A DNA stretch of 10,129 nucleotides from Muribaculaceae bacterium. GTDB lineage: Bacteria > Bacteroidota > Bacteroidia > Bacteroidales > Muribaculaceae. The stretch covers positions 1 through 10,129 of the forward strand of contig JAFLTK010000036.1 of assembly GCA_022511505.1 (NCBI GenBank), in the 5' to 3' direction. The translations under genes and the position numbers were made by a program. Positions 1 through 7,657 of the stretch are shown one piece after another (the first letter of the stretch is position 1; each line of letters opens with the position of its first letter). Below the pieces are notes generated by a model that made no database searches, was not told the origin of the DNA, and saw only the letters and a program-made list of their open reading frames with translations.

Positions 1-17
1 GATGACAATTTCAATAA

Positions 18-51
18 CCCCGTACTTGCGAGCGCAGCGAGCTGTGCGGGG
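18..51. repeat. GC-rich hairpin upstream of the nitroreductase-like gene
   Basis: An 8-bp stem (18-25 with 44-51, one G-T pair) encloses a second 3-bp stem (31-33 with 41-43). No T-tract follows, so a terminator for an upstream gene is possible but not supported. Read on the minus strand, the loop contains a TCGCT-CGCTC core. A similar core is seen in the hairpin at 676-702, which suggests a family of intergenic elements. Confidence 0.5.
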
Positions 52-66
52 ACAATAACAAAAATT

Positions 67-675
67 ATGAAGAAGTTTACTGTTACAATCGCCGCTATGC
101 TCGGCATGCTAAGCACCATGGGTCAGACTCCCGTGTTGTCAACGTCGGCACCCACCGGTGGTGCTCCCGTTTATGATGTTATGGCCGCCCGCGTCTCGAC
201 TCGCGCCTACAGCACCGAGATGCTCAGTGACGGGCTTATCTCGGGGTTACTTTGGTCGGCCGTTGGTGTCACCCACGGCGACGGCAAGCTGACCACCCCG
301 ACTGCGAGCAATAAGCAGGAGGTAAGCGTTTATCTCATCACCCCTGCCGGAGCGTGGCTGTATGACAACAAAAACAACACGCTCGTCGAGGTTGCAACCG
401 GCAACGAGGCTCAGCAAGTTGCCGCTCCCAAGGGCTGGGCGGTCGATGCTCCGGTCAACGTGGCTATTGTCACCGACGGGGCCTTGCAACGCAACGAGTT
501 GATGGCCGGTGTTGATGCCGGTGCGGTCATGCAAAACCTCTATCTTTATTGTGCCGCCAACGACCTGGGCACCTGTGCGCGTGGCGGTGTTGACCGCGAG
601 AAACTCGGCGAATTACTCAAGTTGCGTCCCGAGCAGAAGGTCGTCATCGTCCAGTCTGTAGGATATAAGAAATAA
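67..675 (+). CDS. Exported nitroreductase-family (SagB/ThcOx-like) flavoprotein
   Basis: This 202-residue protein belongs by pattern to the nitroreductase fold, whose members bind FMN and carry out NAD(P)H- or donor-linked redox reactions; the substrate cannot be told from sequence. Residues 1-20 form a Sec-type signal peptide (MKK, hydrophobic stretch, likely cut around MGQ-TP), so the enzyme is probably periplasmic. After it come the R-x-S-x-R-x-Y motif (R42, S44, R46, Y48), typical of the FMN-phosphate contact, the segment LLWSAVGV with downstream TPTASNKQE (77-85), typical of the SagB-like branch, the helix GVDAGAVMQNLYLYCAANDLGT (about 148-169) and the terminal strand VVIVQSVGY. Length fits the compact single-domain members. 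The start at 67 is chosen because it gives the signal peptide directly. No SD sequence is visible; the leader is A-rich. No promoter could be assigned in the 66 bases available, so it may belong to an upstream operon. Confidence 0.85.
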   Translation: MKKFTVTIAAMLGMLSTMGQTPVLSTSAPTGGAPVYDVMAARVSTRAYSTEMLSDGLISGLLWSAVGVTHGDGKLTTPTASNKQEVSVYLITPAGAWLYDNKNNTLVEVATGNEAQQVAAPKGWAVDAPVNVAIVTDGALQRNELMAGVDAGAVMQNLYLYCAANDLGTCARGGVDREKLGELLKLRPEQKVVIVQSVGYKK

Positions 676-702
676 TTCAACTTTCGCTTACGCTCAGTTG
701 AA
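676..702. repeat. Hairpin directly after the nitroreductase-like gene
   Basis: A perfect 7-bp stem (676-682 with 696-702) with a 13-base loop starts on the base after the stop codon. The loop carries the TCGCT-TA-CGCTC core shared, on the opposite strand, with the hairpin at 18-51. The following sequence has only short T runs, so it is at best a weak terminator. It may be a REP-like intergenic element. Confidence 0.5.
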
Positions 703-718
703 GTTTATAGTTTAAGGT

Positions 719-761
719 TTTAAAGTTCCTCCCCTTGGGTAATCTTCCTATCCTCTTTAAA
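719..761. repeat. Inverted repeat just ahead of the DUF5715-like gene
   Basis: TTTAAAG at 719-725 and CTTTAAA at 755-761 are a perfect 7-bp inverted pair with a 29-base loop, and the right arm ends three bases before the start codon at 764. If it forms in RNA it would sit over the initiation region. The arms are AT-rich and the loop is long, so it may be chance. Confidence 0.25.
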
Positions 762-763
762 TT

Positions 764-1537
764 ATGCAGAAGTTGTTGACAATCATTATAGTAGCGTTAG
801 CGCTTGGGGTGGCGGTGTCGTGTCGCAACGGCCGTGGCGGCGGTTCAGACCGCTTTGTTATGAGCGATGAGGTGGAGGGCGTCACATTGACGTCGCTCGA
901 CATCACTCGTGACACCGTCAGCCCTTGGGTCGACGGTTCTCGCCTCGCCCCGGCTCGCGGCGAAAGCCTGGGACTGCGTCGCCTCGGTCAGCCCTACCAT
1001 AAGATTTTTAATGACTCAAACTATGTCCACTATGAGGACGCCGTCAAGATTGGCATTGACCCCATCGAGACGACCGCCGACCACTGGAACCTGCGTCGCC
1101 CGCTTATCAAAATTGTATCGTGTGCCGATTTCTTTGTCGACACTCTCAAATATTCCAAACCCTATCTCGTCCCTGAGGCGGCGGCGTTGCTCCACGAAAT
1201 TGGCTCGCGATTTCGCGACAGTCTTGACGCCCATGGTGGCGGCGACTACCGCGTCAAAGTGACCTCGGTGTTGCGCACGGCCGACAACGTCAAGCGACTG
1301 CGCCGCCGAAACCGCAACGCCGTCGACTCGTCGGTCCACCAGTTTGGCACCACGGTCGACATCTCCTACGTGCGCTTCGTTCGCGACAGCGAGACGTGCC
1401 CCGACCGCGGCACCGACGACCTCAAGGCTCTCCTGGCCCAAATTCTCTTTGACCTTCGCAACGAGGGCCGCTGCTGGGTAAAATATGAAATCCATCAACC
1501 CTGTTTCCACATAACCGCCCGACCTTATAAGCCATGA
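764..1537 (+). CDS. DUF5715-like lipoprotein with M15 peptidase-type zinc motif
   Basis: The protein is 257 residues. Residues 1-19 are a hydrophobic signal ending in AVSC, a slightly weak lipobox with C20 as the lipidated cysteine, so it is probably anchored in the envelope. The C-terminal half shows a pattern like M15/VanY-type D,D-peptidases: SVLRT (168-172), then S-x-H-x-x-G-x-x-x-D with H192 and D199, and the late YEIHQPCFHIT segment with E242 and H249. In the M15 family the two His and the Asp bind zinc and the Glu is catalytic, so a role on peptidoglycan stem peptides is a reasonable inference, but the spacing at the end differs from classical enzymes and activity is unproven. It matches what I recall of the DUF5715 family of Bacteroidetes. 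The stop overlaps the next gene's start (ATGA), which implies translational coupling to the AsmA-family gene. Confidence 0.75.
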   Translation: MQKLLTIIIVALALGVAVSCRNGRGGGSDRFVMSDEVEGVTLTSLDITRDTVSPWVDGSRLAPARGESLGLRRLGQPYHKIFNDSNYVHYEDAVKIGIDPIETTADHWNLRRPLIKIVSCADFFVDTLKYSKPYLVPEAAALLHEIGSRFRDSLDAHGGGDYRVKVTSVLRTADNVKRLRRRNRNAVDSSVHQFGTTVDISYVRFVRDSETCPDRGTDDLKALLAQILFDLRNEGRCWVKYEIHQPCFHITARPYKP

Positions 1538-4500
1538 CACCGACTCCCGAACCCCAGGCCGAGACCCCGCGCAAGCGCCGCCCGTGGTGGCGTCGTGCCC
1601 TGAAAATCACCGGAATAACACTGTTGTCGATAGTCGCCCTGGTGCTGATACTGCTATCGGCCGTGGTCGCCATCCTAAAGCCCGAGCGACTGACGCCGCT
1701 GGTGGAACGCATCGCCTCAGAGCATATAGACGCCGATGTCAGCATCAGCCGCGTCGAGTTGACGTTCTGGTCAACGTTCCCGAGGTTCAGGGTTGATGTA
1801 GACACGCTCAAGGTTGTCAGCAACGCGCTGAAATCACTCCCGGCCGAGCAGCGCGCCATGCTTCCCGAGGCAGCCGACTCGCTGTTGAGGGTCGACCATT
1901 TTGACGGCACTATCAACCTCGCCCGACTGCTGACGGGCGAAATCGCCATTTACGACGTCAACATCGTGCGTCCGGCGGCCACAATCGTTGTCGCCGACAG
2001 TCTGCACGCCAATTATAACATTTTCCCCACCTCTGAGGACACCGACACCGCCTCGTCGGGGCCGCTACCCGATATTTCGCTCGGGACTTTCACCATCGTT
2101 GGCGATGCCCCGATTCGCTACATCTCCATGCCCGACTCGACCGATGTCGCGCTGACGCTTGCAACATCGAGCGTGGCCGGCGCCGAGGAGAAAACCTACG
2201 ACCTCAGCGTCAAGGGTATAACCAGCGCCCGCATGGCCGATTTTGACCTCAGCGGCCTGCGTCTCGGGCTCGGCGGCCGTGTCATCTTCGACCCCGCCGA
2301 CTTGACCCACATCGAGGCCCGCGACCTGACTATAGGGCTTAACGACCTGATAACCAAAATCTCAACAACGGTTAACGCCTCGACCGAGACCTCCATCGAG
2401 CGCCTCAGCGTCGATATACCAACAGTAGCTCTCAACTCTATTCTCGAGTTGTTGCCCGAGGATATGACCCGCCAGTTGCCGCCGATTGAAACCGACATGA
2501 CTCTGGCGGCGACAATGGAACTGCAGCGGCCTTACGTCATTGGCGACACGACCGTTTTGCCGTCGTTTGACGCCACGCTGCGACTTGATGCCGGCCATTT
2601 TTTCATGCGGCCTCTCCATCTCCACAAACTCCATCTCGACGCTGCAGCCTCAATCGACGGCCGCACGCTCGACAATAGCGTCGTGACTATCAATCGGTTA
2701 CAAGCGCTTGGCCATGCCGTTGAGGTCGACATTGACGGTAGCGTCCGCTACCCGATGAGCGACCCGCTCGTCGACGCCGGTTTCAAGGGACGTCTCGATG
2801 TCAGCCGCCTGCCCGCGCTGCTCCTGGAGCAACTGCCGGCCTCGATTGCCGGCGTACTCGAGGCCGACGCGCGCGTTCACACACGCCTCAGTTACCTGAC
2901 GCCCGAGAATTTCCATCGCATGCGCGCAACCGGTAAAGCCACGCTGACCGGCGCCCGATTTGCCATGCGCGACAGCTCGCTCAGTGCCTACGTCGAGCGC
3001 GCCGAGTTTGACCTCGGGACAAGCAATTCATTCGTCCGCGGCGAGCACACCGTCGACTCGCTTCTGACCGCGTCGCTCAAAATCGACACCCTCCACGTCG
3101 GGATGCCCGGCATGGAGGTCGGTGCCTCGGGCATGATGGCCGGCATAGGCATGGCCAACCGCTCGTCGAGCGCCGATACCACCCGGATTAACCCCATTGC
3201 CGGCCGCTTCTCGGTGGGGCTGCTCAACGTTGTCAGCGAGGCCGACACCATGCGCTTGCGGCTGCGCGACATGACGGCCCGCGCCATGTTGACACGCTAC
3301 AAAGGCGGCTCCCGAGCGCCCCTGCTCGCCGCGACAATCAATGCCGGGCGCCTGCGCTGGACCGACCGCTTCAACCGCGCGTCGCTCAGCGACGGCGAGA
3401 TTAAGTTGCAATTACACCCGTCAGAAATCGCCTTGCGCCGCTCGGCCATGACCGCCGGCGAGCGCGACTCGCTGCGCACAGCGCGCGCCTCGGCAACCGC
3501 CGCTCGCGATGCTGAACGGCAACGCCGCGAGGCCATCGACTCGCTCGACCGCCGCGAGATGATTGACATGCGCGTCGACCGCACGATGCGCCAGATGTTG
3601 CGCGACTGGCAAGCCACCGGTAGCATCAAGGCCGCTTCGGCCCGCGTCATGACTCCCTATTACCCGATGCGTTGCCGCCTTGAAAACCTCGACGTGAACT
3701 TTACGACCGATTCTATCGCCGTCACCAACACCCGCCTGCGCCTCGGCAAGAGCGATTTCACCGTCAACGGCTATATCTCCAACCTCACGCGCGCATTGAC
3801 CTCGCGGCGCCCGTCGCCCCTGCGCGTCAATTTTAACCTCGAGAGCGACAACATAGACATCAACGCTCTCGCTCAGGCGGCCTTTGCCGGCTCGGCCTTC
3901 GCCGAAAACGCCGCGACTGCGACTCCCTCCGCGCTCAACGACCTCGAGAGCGACGACGCCATGGAGGCTGCCATTGCTGCCGGCGCCGACCAAACCGCCG
4001 CCCTACTCGTGCCCTCCAACGTCGACGCCGACCTGAAGATACACGCCAAGAACGTTTCATACGCCGACGTTGCGTTCCGCAATTTCAACGGCGACTTGCG
4101 CGTTCACGACGGCGCCCTCAACCTCAACAACCTGTCGGCGACAGCCGACGTGGGGCGCGTCGACCTCTCGGCACTCTACTCGGCCCCGACGCGCCGTGAC
4201 CTGCAGTTTACTTTCGGTATGCGCCTGCGTGACTTCAAGATTGCCAACTTCCTCGAGATGATGCCCGCCGTCGACTCGCTGATGCCCCTGTTGCGTGACA
4301 TTAGCGGCATTGTAAACGCCGAGATGGTCGCCACAACCAACCTCGACCCCGACATGAACATAAACCTGCCGTCGCTCTCGGCCGCCCTCAAACTGAGTGG
4401 CGACTCGCTCGTGTTGATGGACGCCGAGACGTTCCGAACCATCGGCAAATGGCTGATGTTCAAAGATAAAGGTCACAATATGATTGACCACATGACCGTC

Positions 4501-4947
4501 CAGATTGCCATCCAGGACTCGCGGTTGCAACTGTACCCGTTCATGTTTGACATGGACCGATATCGCCTCGGCGTCATGGGTAGCAACGACCTTGCCCTGA
4601 ACTACAATTATCACGTCTCGATACTGAAATCGCCCGTCCCGTTCAAGTTTGGCATAAACCTCACCGGTAACGCCGGCGACGGCAAGATGAAAGTAAGGCT
4701 CGGCGGCGCCAAGTTCAAGGAAAACATGGTTGGCCAGGAACTCGCCATCACCGACACTACCCGCATCAACCTGTTGCGCACAATCGAGAACGCCTTCCGC
4801 GCCGGCGTTGAACGCGGCCGCATAGGGCGCCTTAACTTCCGCGGACCCGCCGGCACCGACCTCGATACCAACATCGATGCCGATACCATCTCGGCCACCG
4901 ACTCCCTCCTCCTCGTCCGCCAAGGCATCCTCCCCTCCACCCGCTAA
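1534..4947 (+). CDS. AsmA-family envelope protein, very large
   Basis: This 1137-residue protein has a short basic cytoplasmic tail (PRKRRPWWRR, 12-21), one membrane helix (about 25-48) and then the AsmA signature: LTPLVERIASEHIDADVSISRVELTFWSTFPRFRVDVDTLKV (about 53-94). The rest lies in the periplasm and is mainly alternating beta-type sequence, as in the AsmA/TamB group. That group forms long grooved bridges implicated in phospholipid movement or outer-membrane assembly. An AsmA-like C-terminal region occupies roughly residues 860-1090 (conserved-looking GDGKMKVRLGGAKFKEN near 1048-1064). A strongly charged, probably helical insert rich in Arg, Asp, Glu and Ala lies at about 640-690. The frame is intact and GC-rich throughout. 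The start at 1534 overlaps the upstream stop by 4 bases and directly precedes the basic tail and helix, so it is well supported. Its cargo is unknown. Confidence 0.9.
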   Translation: MTPTPEPQAETPRKRRPWWRRALKITGITLLSIVALVLILLSAVVAILKPERLTPLVERIASEHIDADVSISRVELTFWSTFPRFRVDVDTLKVVSNALKSLPAEQRAMLPEAADSLLRVDHFDGTINLARLLTGEIAIYDVNIVRPAATIVVADSLHANYNIFPTSEDTDTASSGPLPDISLGTFTIVGDAPIRYISMPDSTDVALTLATSSVAGAEEKTYDLSVKGITSARMADFDLSGLRLGLGGRVIFDPADLTHIEARDLTIGLNDLITKISTTVNASTETSIERLSVDIPTVALNSILELLPEDMTRQLPPIETDMTLAATMELQRPYVIGDTTVLPSFDATLRLDAGHFFMRPLHLHKLHLDAAASIDGRTLDNSVVTINRLQALGHAVEVDIDGSVRYPMSDPLVDAGFKGRLDVSRLPALLLEQLPASIAGVLEADARVHTRLSYLTPENFHRMRATGKATLTGARFAMRDSSLSAYVERAEFDLGTSNSFVRGEHTVDSLLTASLKIDTLHVGMPGMEVGASGMMAGIGMANRSSSADTTRINPIAGRFSVGLLNVVSEADTMRLRLRDMTARAMLTRYKGGSRAPLLAATINAGRLRWTDRFNRASLSDGEIKLQLHPSEIALRRSAMTAGERDSLRTARASATAARDAERQRREAIDSLDRREMIDMRVDRTMRQMLRDWQATGSIKAASARVMTPYYPMRCRLENLDVNFTTDSIAVTNTRLRLGKSDFTVNGYISNLTRALTSRRPSPLRVNFNLESDNIDINALAQAAFAGSAFAENAATATPSALNDLESDDAMEAAIAAGADQTAALLVPSNVDADLKIHAKNVSYADVAFRNFNGDLRVHDGALNLNNLSATADVGRVDLSALYSAPTRRDLQFTFGMRLRDFKIANFLEMMPAVDSLMPLLRDISGIVNAEMVATTNLDPDMNINLPSLSAALKLSGDSLVLMDAETFRTIGKWLMFKDKGHNMIDHMTVQIAIQDSRLQLYPFMFDMDRYRLGVMGSNDLALNYNYHVSILKSPVPFKFGINLTGNAGDGKMKVRLGGAKFKENMVGQELAITDTTRINLLRTIENAFRAGVERGRIGRLNFRGPAGTDLDTNIDADTISATDSLLLVRQGILPSTR

Positions 4948-4956
4948 ATTCCCCGT

Positions 4957-4998
4957 TTCGCCCTCCGGGCTCACACCGGAGACAAAAACCTCCGGCTC
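4957..4998. repeat. Hairpin cluster after the AsmA-family gene
   Basis: Two neighbouring stems are visible: GCCC/GGGC (4960-4963 with 4967-4970, three-base loop) and CCGGAG/CTCCGG (4976-4981 with 4990-4995, eight-base A-rich loop). The segment CCTCCGGGCTC (4962-4972) recurs almost exactly as CCTCCGGCTC (4989-4998). No T-tract follows, so it is not a classical terminator, although it could end or stabilise the AsmA transcript. The TTTCG...GCTCA frame resembles the spacer hairpin at 676-702. Confidence 0.45.
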
Positions 4999-5071
4999 CC
5001 GTTCCACAATTGATTTAATATGGTTGGAGACAAGGTTTTGACGTGATTGCAAAGTTTTTTGGCGTGATTTC

Positions 5072-5102
5072 TTTATATTGTGGAGGTTAATGATTACTTT
5101 TG
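5072..5102 (+). promoter_or_regulatory. Bacteroidetes-type promoter of the secreted multidomain protein
   Basis: TACTTTTG at 5095-5102 matches the Bacteroidetes -7 element TAnnTTTG exactly. TTTA at 5072-5075 lies 19 bases upstream, the usual spacing for the -33 TTTG box, but is imperfect. Transcription would start near 5108-5110, giving a leader of about 75 bases that argues for the start codon at 5183 rather than the ATG at 5114. Confidence 0.6.
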
Positions 5103-5116
5103 CAAGCGAATAGATG

Positions 5117-5136
5117 ACCGCGTGTCACCGCGCGGT
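5117..5136 (+). other. Short GC hairpin in the 5' leader
   Basis: ACCGCG (5117-5122) pairs perfectly with CGCGGT (5131-5136) around an 8-base loop. It would lie within about 10 bases of the predicted transcript 5' end, where such stems often protect mRNA from decay. The stability role is inference; the pairing is seen directly. Confidence 0.4.
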
Positions 5137-5182
5137 TAAAGTATTTGAAGATATATTCATTTTCAACTATAAAATCAACTTT

Positions 5183-6847
5183 ATGAAGAAGTTTTTACTC
5201 TCTTTTTGTGCGGTTGTAGCAGCGTTTGGCATGGCCTGCGCTTCTGAGACAACCTACAACGTAAATGATGCCGAAAACCTTAAAGGTGAGGACATTGCTG
5301 AAACCAAGAAGGATGACGGCTCGGTTCAGGCTGCTCGTCACATTCAGCCCCTCGAGAGCTTCAACCTCGACGAGTTCATGTTCACCTTTACCGACGGTGG
5401 CGGCAAGACAGCTCCCGCCTACTACTGGGCAACCTCTACCAACGCTAACCAGCAGCGCACCGTTCGCCTCTACGCCTCCAACACATGCACCATCACTGCC
5501 CCCGAAGGCACCTCTATCACCAAGATTGACTTCAAGGGCTCAAACGCCGGCTCAAACCTCGCGTTTACCGTAAACACCGGTTCGATGACCCTCTCGGGCA
5601 ACAACGCTACTTGGAGCGGTAACACCAACTCGCTGACATTCGGCGTTTCTGCTTCTTGGCGCTTTACCGAACTCACCATTACCACCGGCGAAGGCGGCGG
5701 CAACCAGGGCGGCGGCGATACCGGCGAAACCAAAGTCCTCTGGACCGGCCTCGCACAGACTGCTAACGACACCGACTTCACCTTCGAGAACGTTGTCCTC
5801 CCCGCCGAGGCTACCTACATCTGGTCTTGGAAGAGCTACAACGGCGCTTACTACCTCAACGCCAGCGCGTTTGTTCAGAACGTAGCCTACGCTTCTGAGG
5901 CCTACGCCATCTCGCCCGTTATCGACCTGACCGGCGCCACCGGCAATATCACCGCCACTTTTGAGCACGCCGCCAAGTTCCAGACTACTCTCAAGGACCT
6001 CTGTGGCCTCGTTGTTCGCACCGAAGGCACTACCGAGTGGACCAAACTCGCCGTTCCCGAATGGCCCGTAGCCGGTGGTTGGGACTTCGCCAACTCAGGC
6101 AACATCGACCTTAGCGCCTACGCCGGCAAGAAAATCCAACTCGCCTTCAAGTATGGCTCAACTGCCGACGGTGCCGACACTTGGGAAATCCGCAACCTCA
6201 TCATCACCGGCGAGGGCGAAGGTGGCTACACTCCCGACCCCACCCCCACTAACCCTGCTTTTGAGAAAGTTACCTCAATCACCTCGGGCGAAGGCTACAT
6301 CTTTGTAATCGGCAACCAGTATGGCGCCCCCATCGCCGCTACTGCCACCTACGGCCGTCTTAACCTGACCAACGGCGAGGTTTCGGGCAACACATTCTAT
6401 GCTCCCGAAAACGCCGCCATCACCATCGCTCAGACCGCCAACGGCTACACCCTCGTTGACGCCGAAGGTCGCTTCCTCGGCATGGACGCCGCCTATCTGA
6501 CCTCATTCCAACTCTACACCGAGGCCAACAGCGGTTGCTACTGGAACGCAACTTTCAATGGCGACGCCGTCACCTTCACCAACACCCTGACCGGTTGCAT
6601 CGTCTGCCAGTCACTCGGCGCTAACGGCACTCCCTACACCAACATCGCTCCCGCCGTTGTTGCCGACGGTCAAGTGCTCCCCACCCTCTACAAGAAAGCC
6701 GACGAGAGCGGCATCGTAGAAGTCGCTACCGACGTTGACGCCGCCCCCGTTTACTACAACCTCCAGGGCGTACAGGTTGCCAATCCCGAGCATGGCCTCT
6801 ACATCGTTCGTCAGGGCAACAAAGTCAGCAAAGTCCTCGTAAAATAA
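5183..6847 (+). CDS. Secreted multidomain adhesin-like protein with sorting-type C-terminus
   Basis: This 554-residue secreted protein has a signal peptide (MKKFLLSFCAVVAAFGMACA, cleavage likely after residue 20; the Cys at 19 is a poor lipobox). Four parts follow. Residues about 55-170 form a beta-rich module with TITAPEGTSITKIDFKG and FTELTITTGEG. After a Gly-rich linker (170-182), residues about 184-345 resemble a choice-of-anchor J / cleaved-adhesin jelly roll (AISPVIDLTGATGNITATFEH, TWEIRNLIITGEG). A Pro/Thr linker (350-358) leads to a third module at about 360-505. The tail YYNLQGVQVANPEHGLYIVRQGNKVSKVLVK (524-554) resembles the degenerate type A sorting tails of Prevotella and Muribaculaceae. 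Ligand and enzymatic role are unknown; surface binding of glycan or protein is inference. Start 5183 is preferred over in-frame 5114 because it yields the signal peptide and a proper leader. It has its own promoter and terminator, and its C-ending codons are unusually uniform, which suggests high expression. Confidence 0.85.
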   Translation: MKKFLLSFCAVVAAFGMACASETTYNVNDAENLKGEDIAETKKDDGSVQAARHIQPLESFNLDEFMFTFTDGGGKTAPAYYWATSTNANQQRTVRLYASNTCTITAPEGTSITKIDFKGSNAGSNLAFTVNTGSMTLSGNNATWSGNTNSLTFGVSASWRFTELTITTGEGGGNQGGGDTGETKVLWTGLAQTANDTDFTFENVVLPAEATYIWSWKSYNGAYYLNASAFVQNVAYASEAYAISPVIDLTGATGNITATFEHAAKFQTTLKDLCGLVVRTEGTTEWTKLAVPEWPVAGGWDFANSGNIDLSAYAGKKIQLAFKYGSTADGADTWEIRNLIITGEGEGGYTPDPTPTNPAFEKVTSITSGEGYIFVIGNQYGAPIAATATYGRLNLTNGEVSGNTFYAPENAAITIAQTANGYTLVDAEGRFLGMDAAYLTSFQLYTEANSGCYWNATFNGDAVTFTNTLTGCIVCQSLGANGTPYTNIAPAVVADGQVLPTLYKKADESGIVEVATDVDAAPVYYNLQGVQVANPEHGLYIVRQGNKVSKVLVK

Positions 6848-6901
6848 GGATTTAAGCCAATAACCCCGGGATTTCCCCAAGCGGGTAATAACCCATAATA
6901 T

Positions 6902-6944
6902 CGAGAGCCTCAGGCCGCCACCGCGCCCTGAGGCTCTCGCTTTT
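6902..6944 (+). terminator. Intrinsic terminator of the secreted-protein gene
   Basis: A perfect 12-bp inverted repeat (CGAGAGCCTCAG at 6902-6913 with 6928-6939), extendable by one G-C pair, closes a 12-base loop and is followed by CTTTTCC. On the minus strand no T-run follows it, so it serves the plus-strand gene ending at 6847. Confidence 0.85.
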
Positions 6945-6986
6945 CCTCCACCCGCCGGGGGGTATCTTTTCTAAAATTTATTGCAC

Positions 6987-7000
6987 CCGGGGAAACCCGG
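6987..7000. other. GAAA-tetraloop hairpin between convergent genes
   Basis: CCGGG (6987-6991) and CCCGG (6996-7000) enclose GAAA on the plus strand, a GNRA-type loop. It sits downstream of the flavodoxin gene's stop as read on the minus strand. No adjacent T-run supports termination, so its role is open. Confidence 0.4.
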
Positions 7001-7042
7001 TTCTGCCAATGTTAAATGGTCTCCTTTAGGCAATCAATATCA

Positions 7043-7657
7043 TCAGAAATCTAAGGACTTAAGCCAATTGTCAACCGATATTTTAGCGGAAGCTCGGTTT
7101 TCCTGTGCAATCTTTCCTTGCACGGAGAGCCCCTTGCCTACAAGTGTATTGGAACCGGCTGTTGCCTTTGCTATCTTGCTGTCAGTGCCACCCATGCCGC
7201 TGCCTTCGTGGGTGATGAACGGAATGACGGTCTTGCCGTTCCAATCATGTTTCTCAATGAATGTGTAGACACACATCGGCACTTCGCCCCACCAATTGGG
7301 ATAACCGATGAAAATGACGTCGTAGTCCTCGATTGCGACATCGCCTTTTACAGCGGGACGGGCATTGGCTCGTTTTTCCTGTTGCGCCACCTCGATACAT
7401 TGGTTGTAATCAACAGGATAAGCATTTTCAGGAACTATCTCAAACTTGTCGGCACCGGTTGCATCTGCAATCATATCGGCGATAATCGCTGTGTTGCCTT
7501 CCTCGATATAACCTACATTATAGTTCTCTCCGGTGTGGGAGAAATAGACTACTAATTTCTTTTCCATTTTTTCTACATTCATATCTTGATTATTGCCTGA
7601 TGCGCAAGCAGTTAATCCCAATAAAGCGCATAGGCACAGAAAAAATCGTTTAAACAT
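7043..7657 (-). CDS. Flavodoxin-family lipoprotein
   Basis: The 204-residue product binds FMN by family logic and would shuttle electrons or reduce a small substrate. MFKRFFLCLCALLGLTAC is a lipoprotein signal with an LTAC lipobox (C18), placing the protein outside the cytoplasm. The flavodoxin fold follows: strand LVVYFSHTGENYNVG (35-49) with the phosphate-binding loop S40-H-T-G43, NTAIIADMIADATGADKFEIVP, strand VIFIGYPNWWGEVP (114-127) with the NWWG flavin contact, and VIPFITHEGSGMGGT (144-158). It resembles the Flavodoxin_4 type frequent in gut Bacteroidales. The reading frame extends further upstream, but Met at 7657 gives the signal peptide. An internal Met31 (MEKKLVVYF) would give a cytosolic form and cannot be excluded. 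The start lies 8 bases inside the end of the aldo-keto reductase gene, so the two are cotranscribed. The stop is at 7043-7045. Confidence 0.85.
   Translation of the reverse strand: MFKRFFLCLCALLGLTACASGNNQDMNVEKMEKKLVVYFSHTGENYNVGYIEEGNTAIIADMIADATGADKFEIVPENAYPVDYNQCIEVAQQEKRANARPAVKGDVAIEDYDVIFIGYPNWWGEVPMCVYTFIEKHDWNGKTVIPFITHEGSGMGGTDSKIAKATAGSNTLVGKGLSVQGKIAQENRASAKISVDNWLKSLDF

Noticed and set aside
3421..3993. 190-codon minus-strand frame
   Set aside because: It is antisense inside the AsmA-family gene, with biased Gly/Ala/Val/Arg composition typical of shadow frames.
4057..5052. 331-codon minus-strand frame opposite the AsmA-family gene
   Set aside because: It is a shadow of GC-rich coding DNA: it lies almost wholly antisense to 1534-4947, its composition is low in complexity (Val, Glu, Gly, His) and it has no domain.
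5114..5182. Upstream in-frame ATG extending the secreted protein by 23 residues
   Set aside because: It would bury the signal peptide behind a polar extension and lies within a few bases of the predicted transcription start; 5183 is the better start.
7118..7555. 145-codon plus-strand frame opposite the flavodoxin gene
   Set aside because: It is fully antisense to a well-supported flavodoxin coding region and has no recognisable domain.
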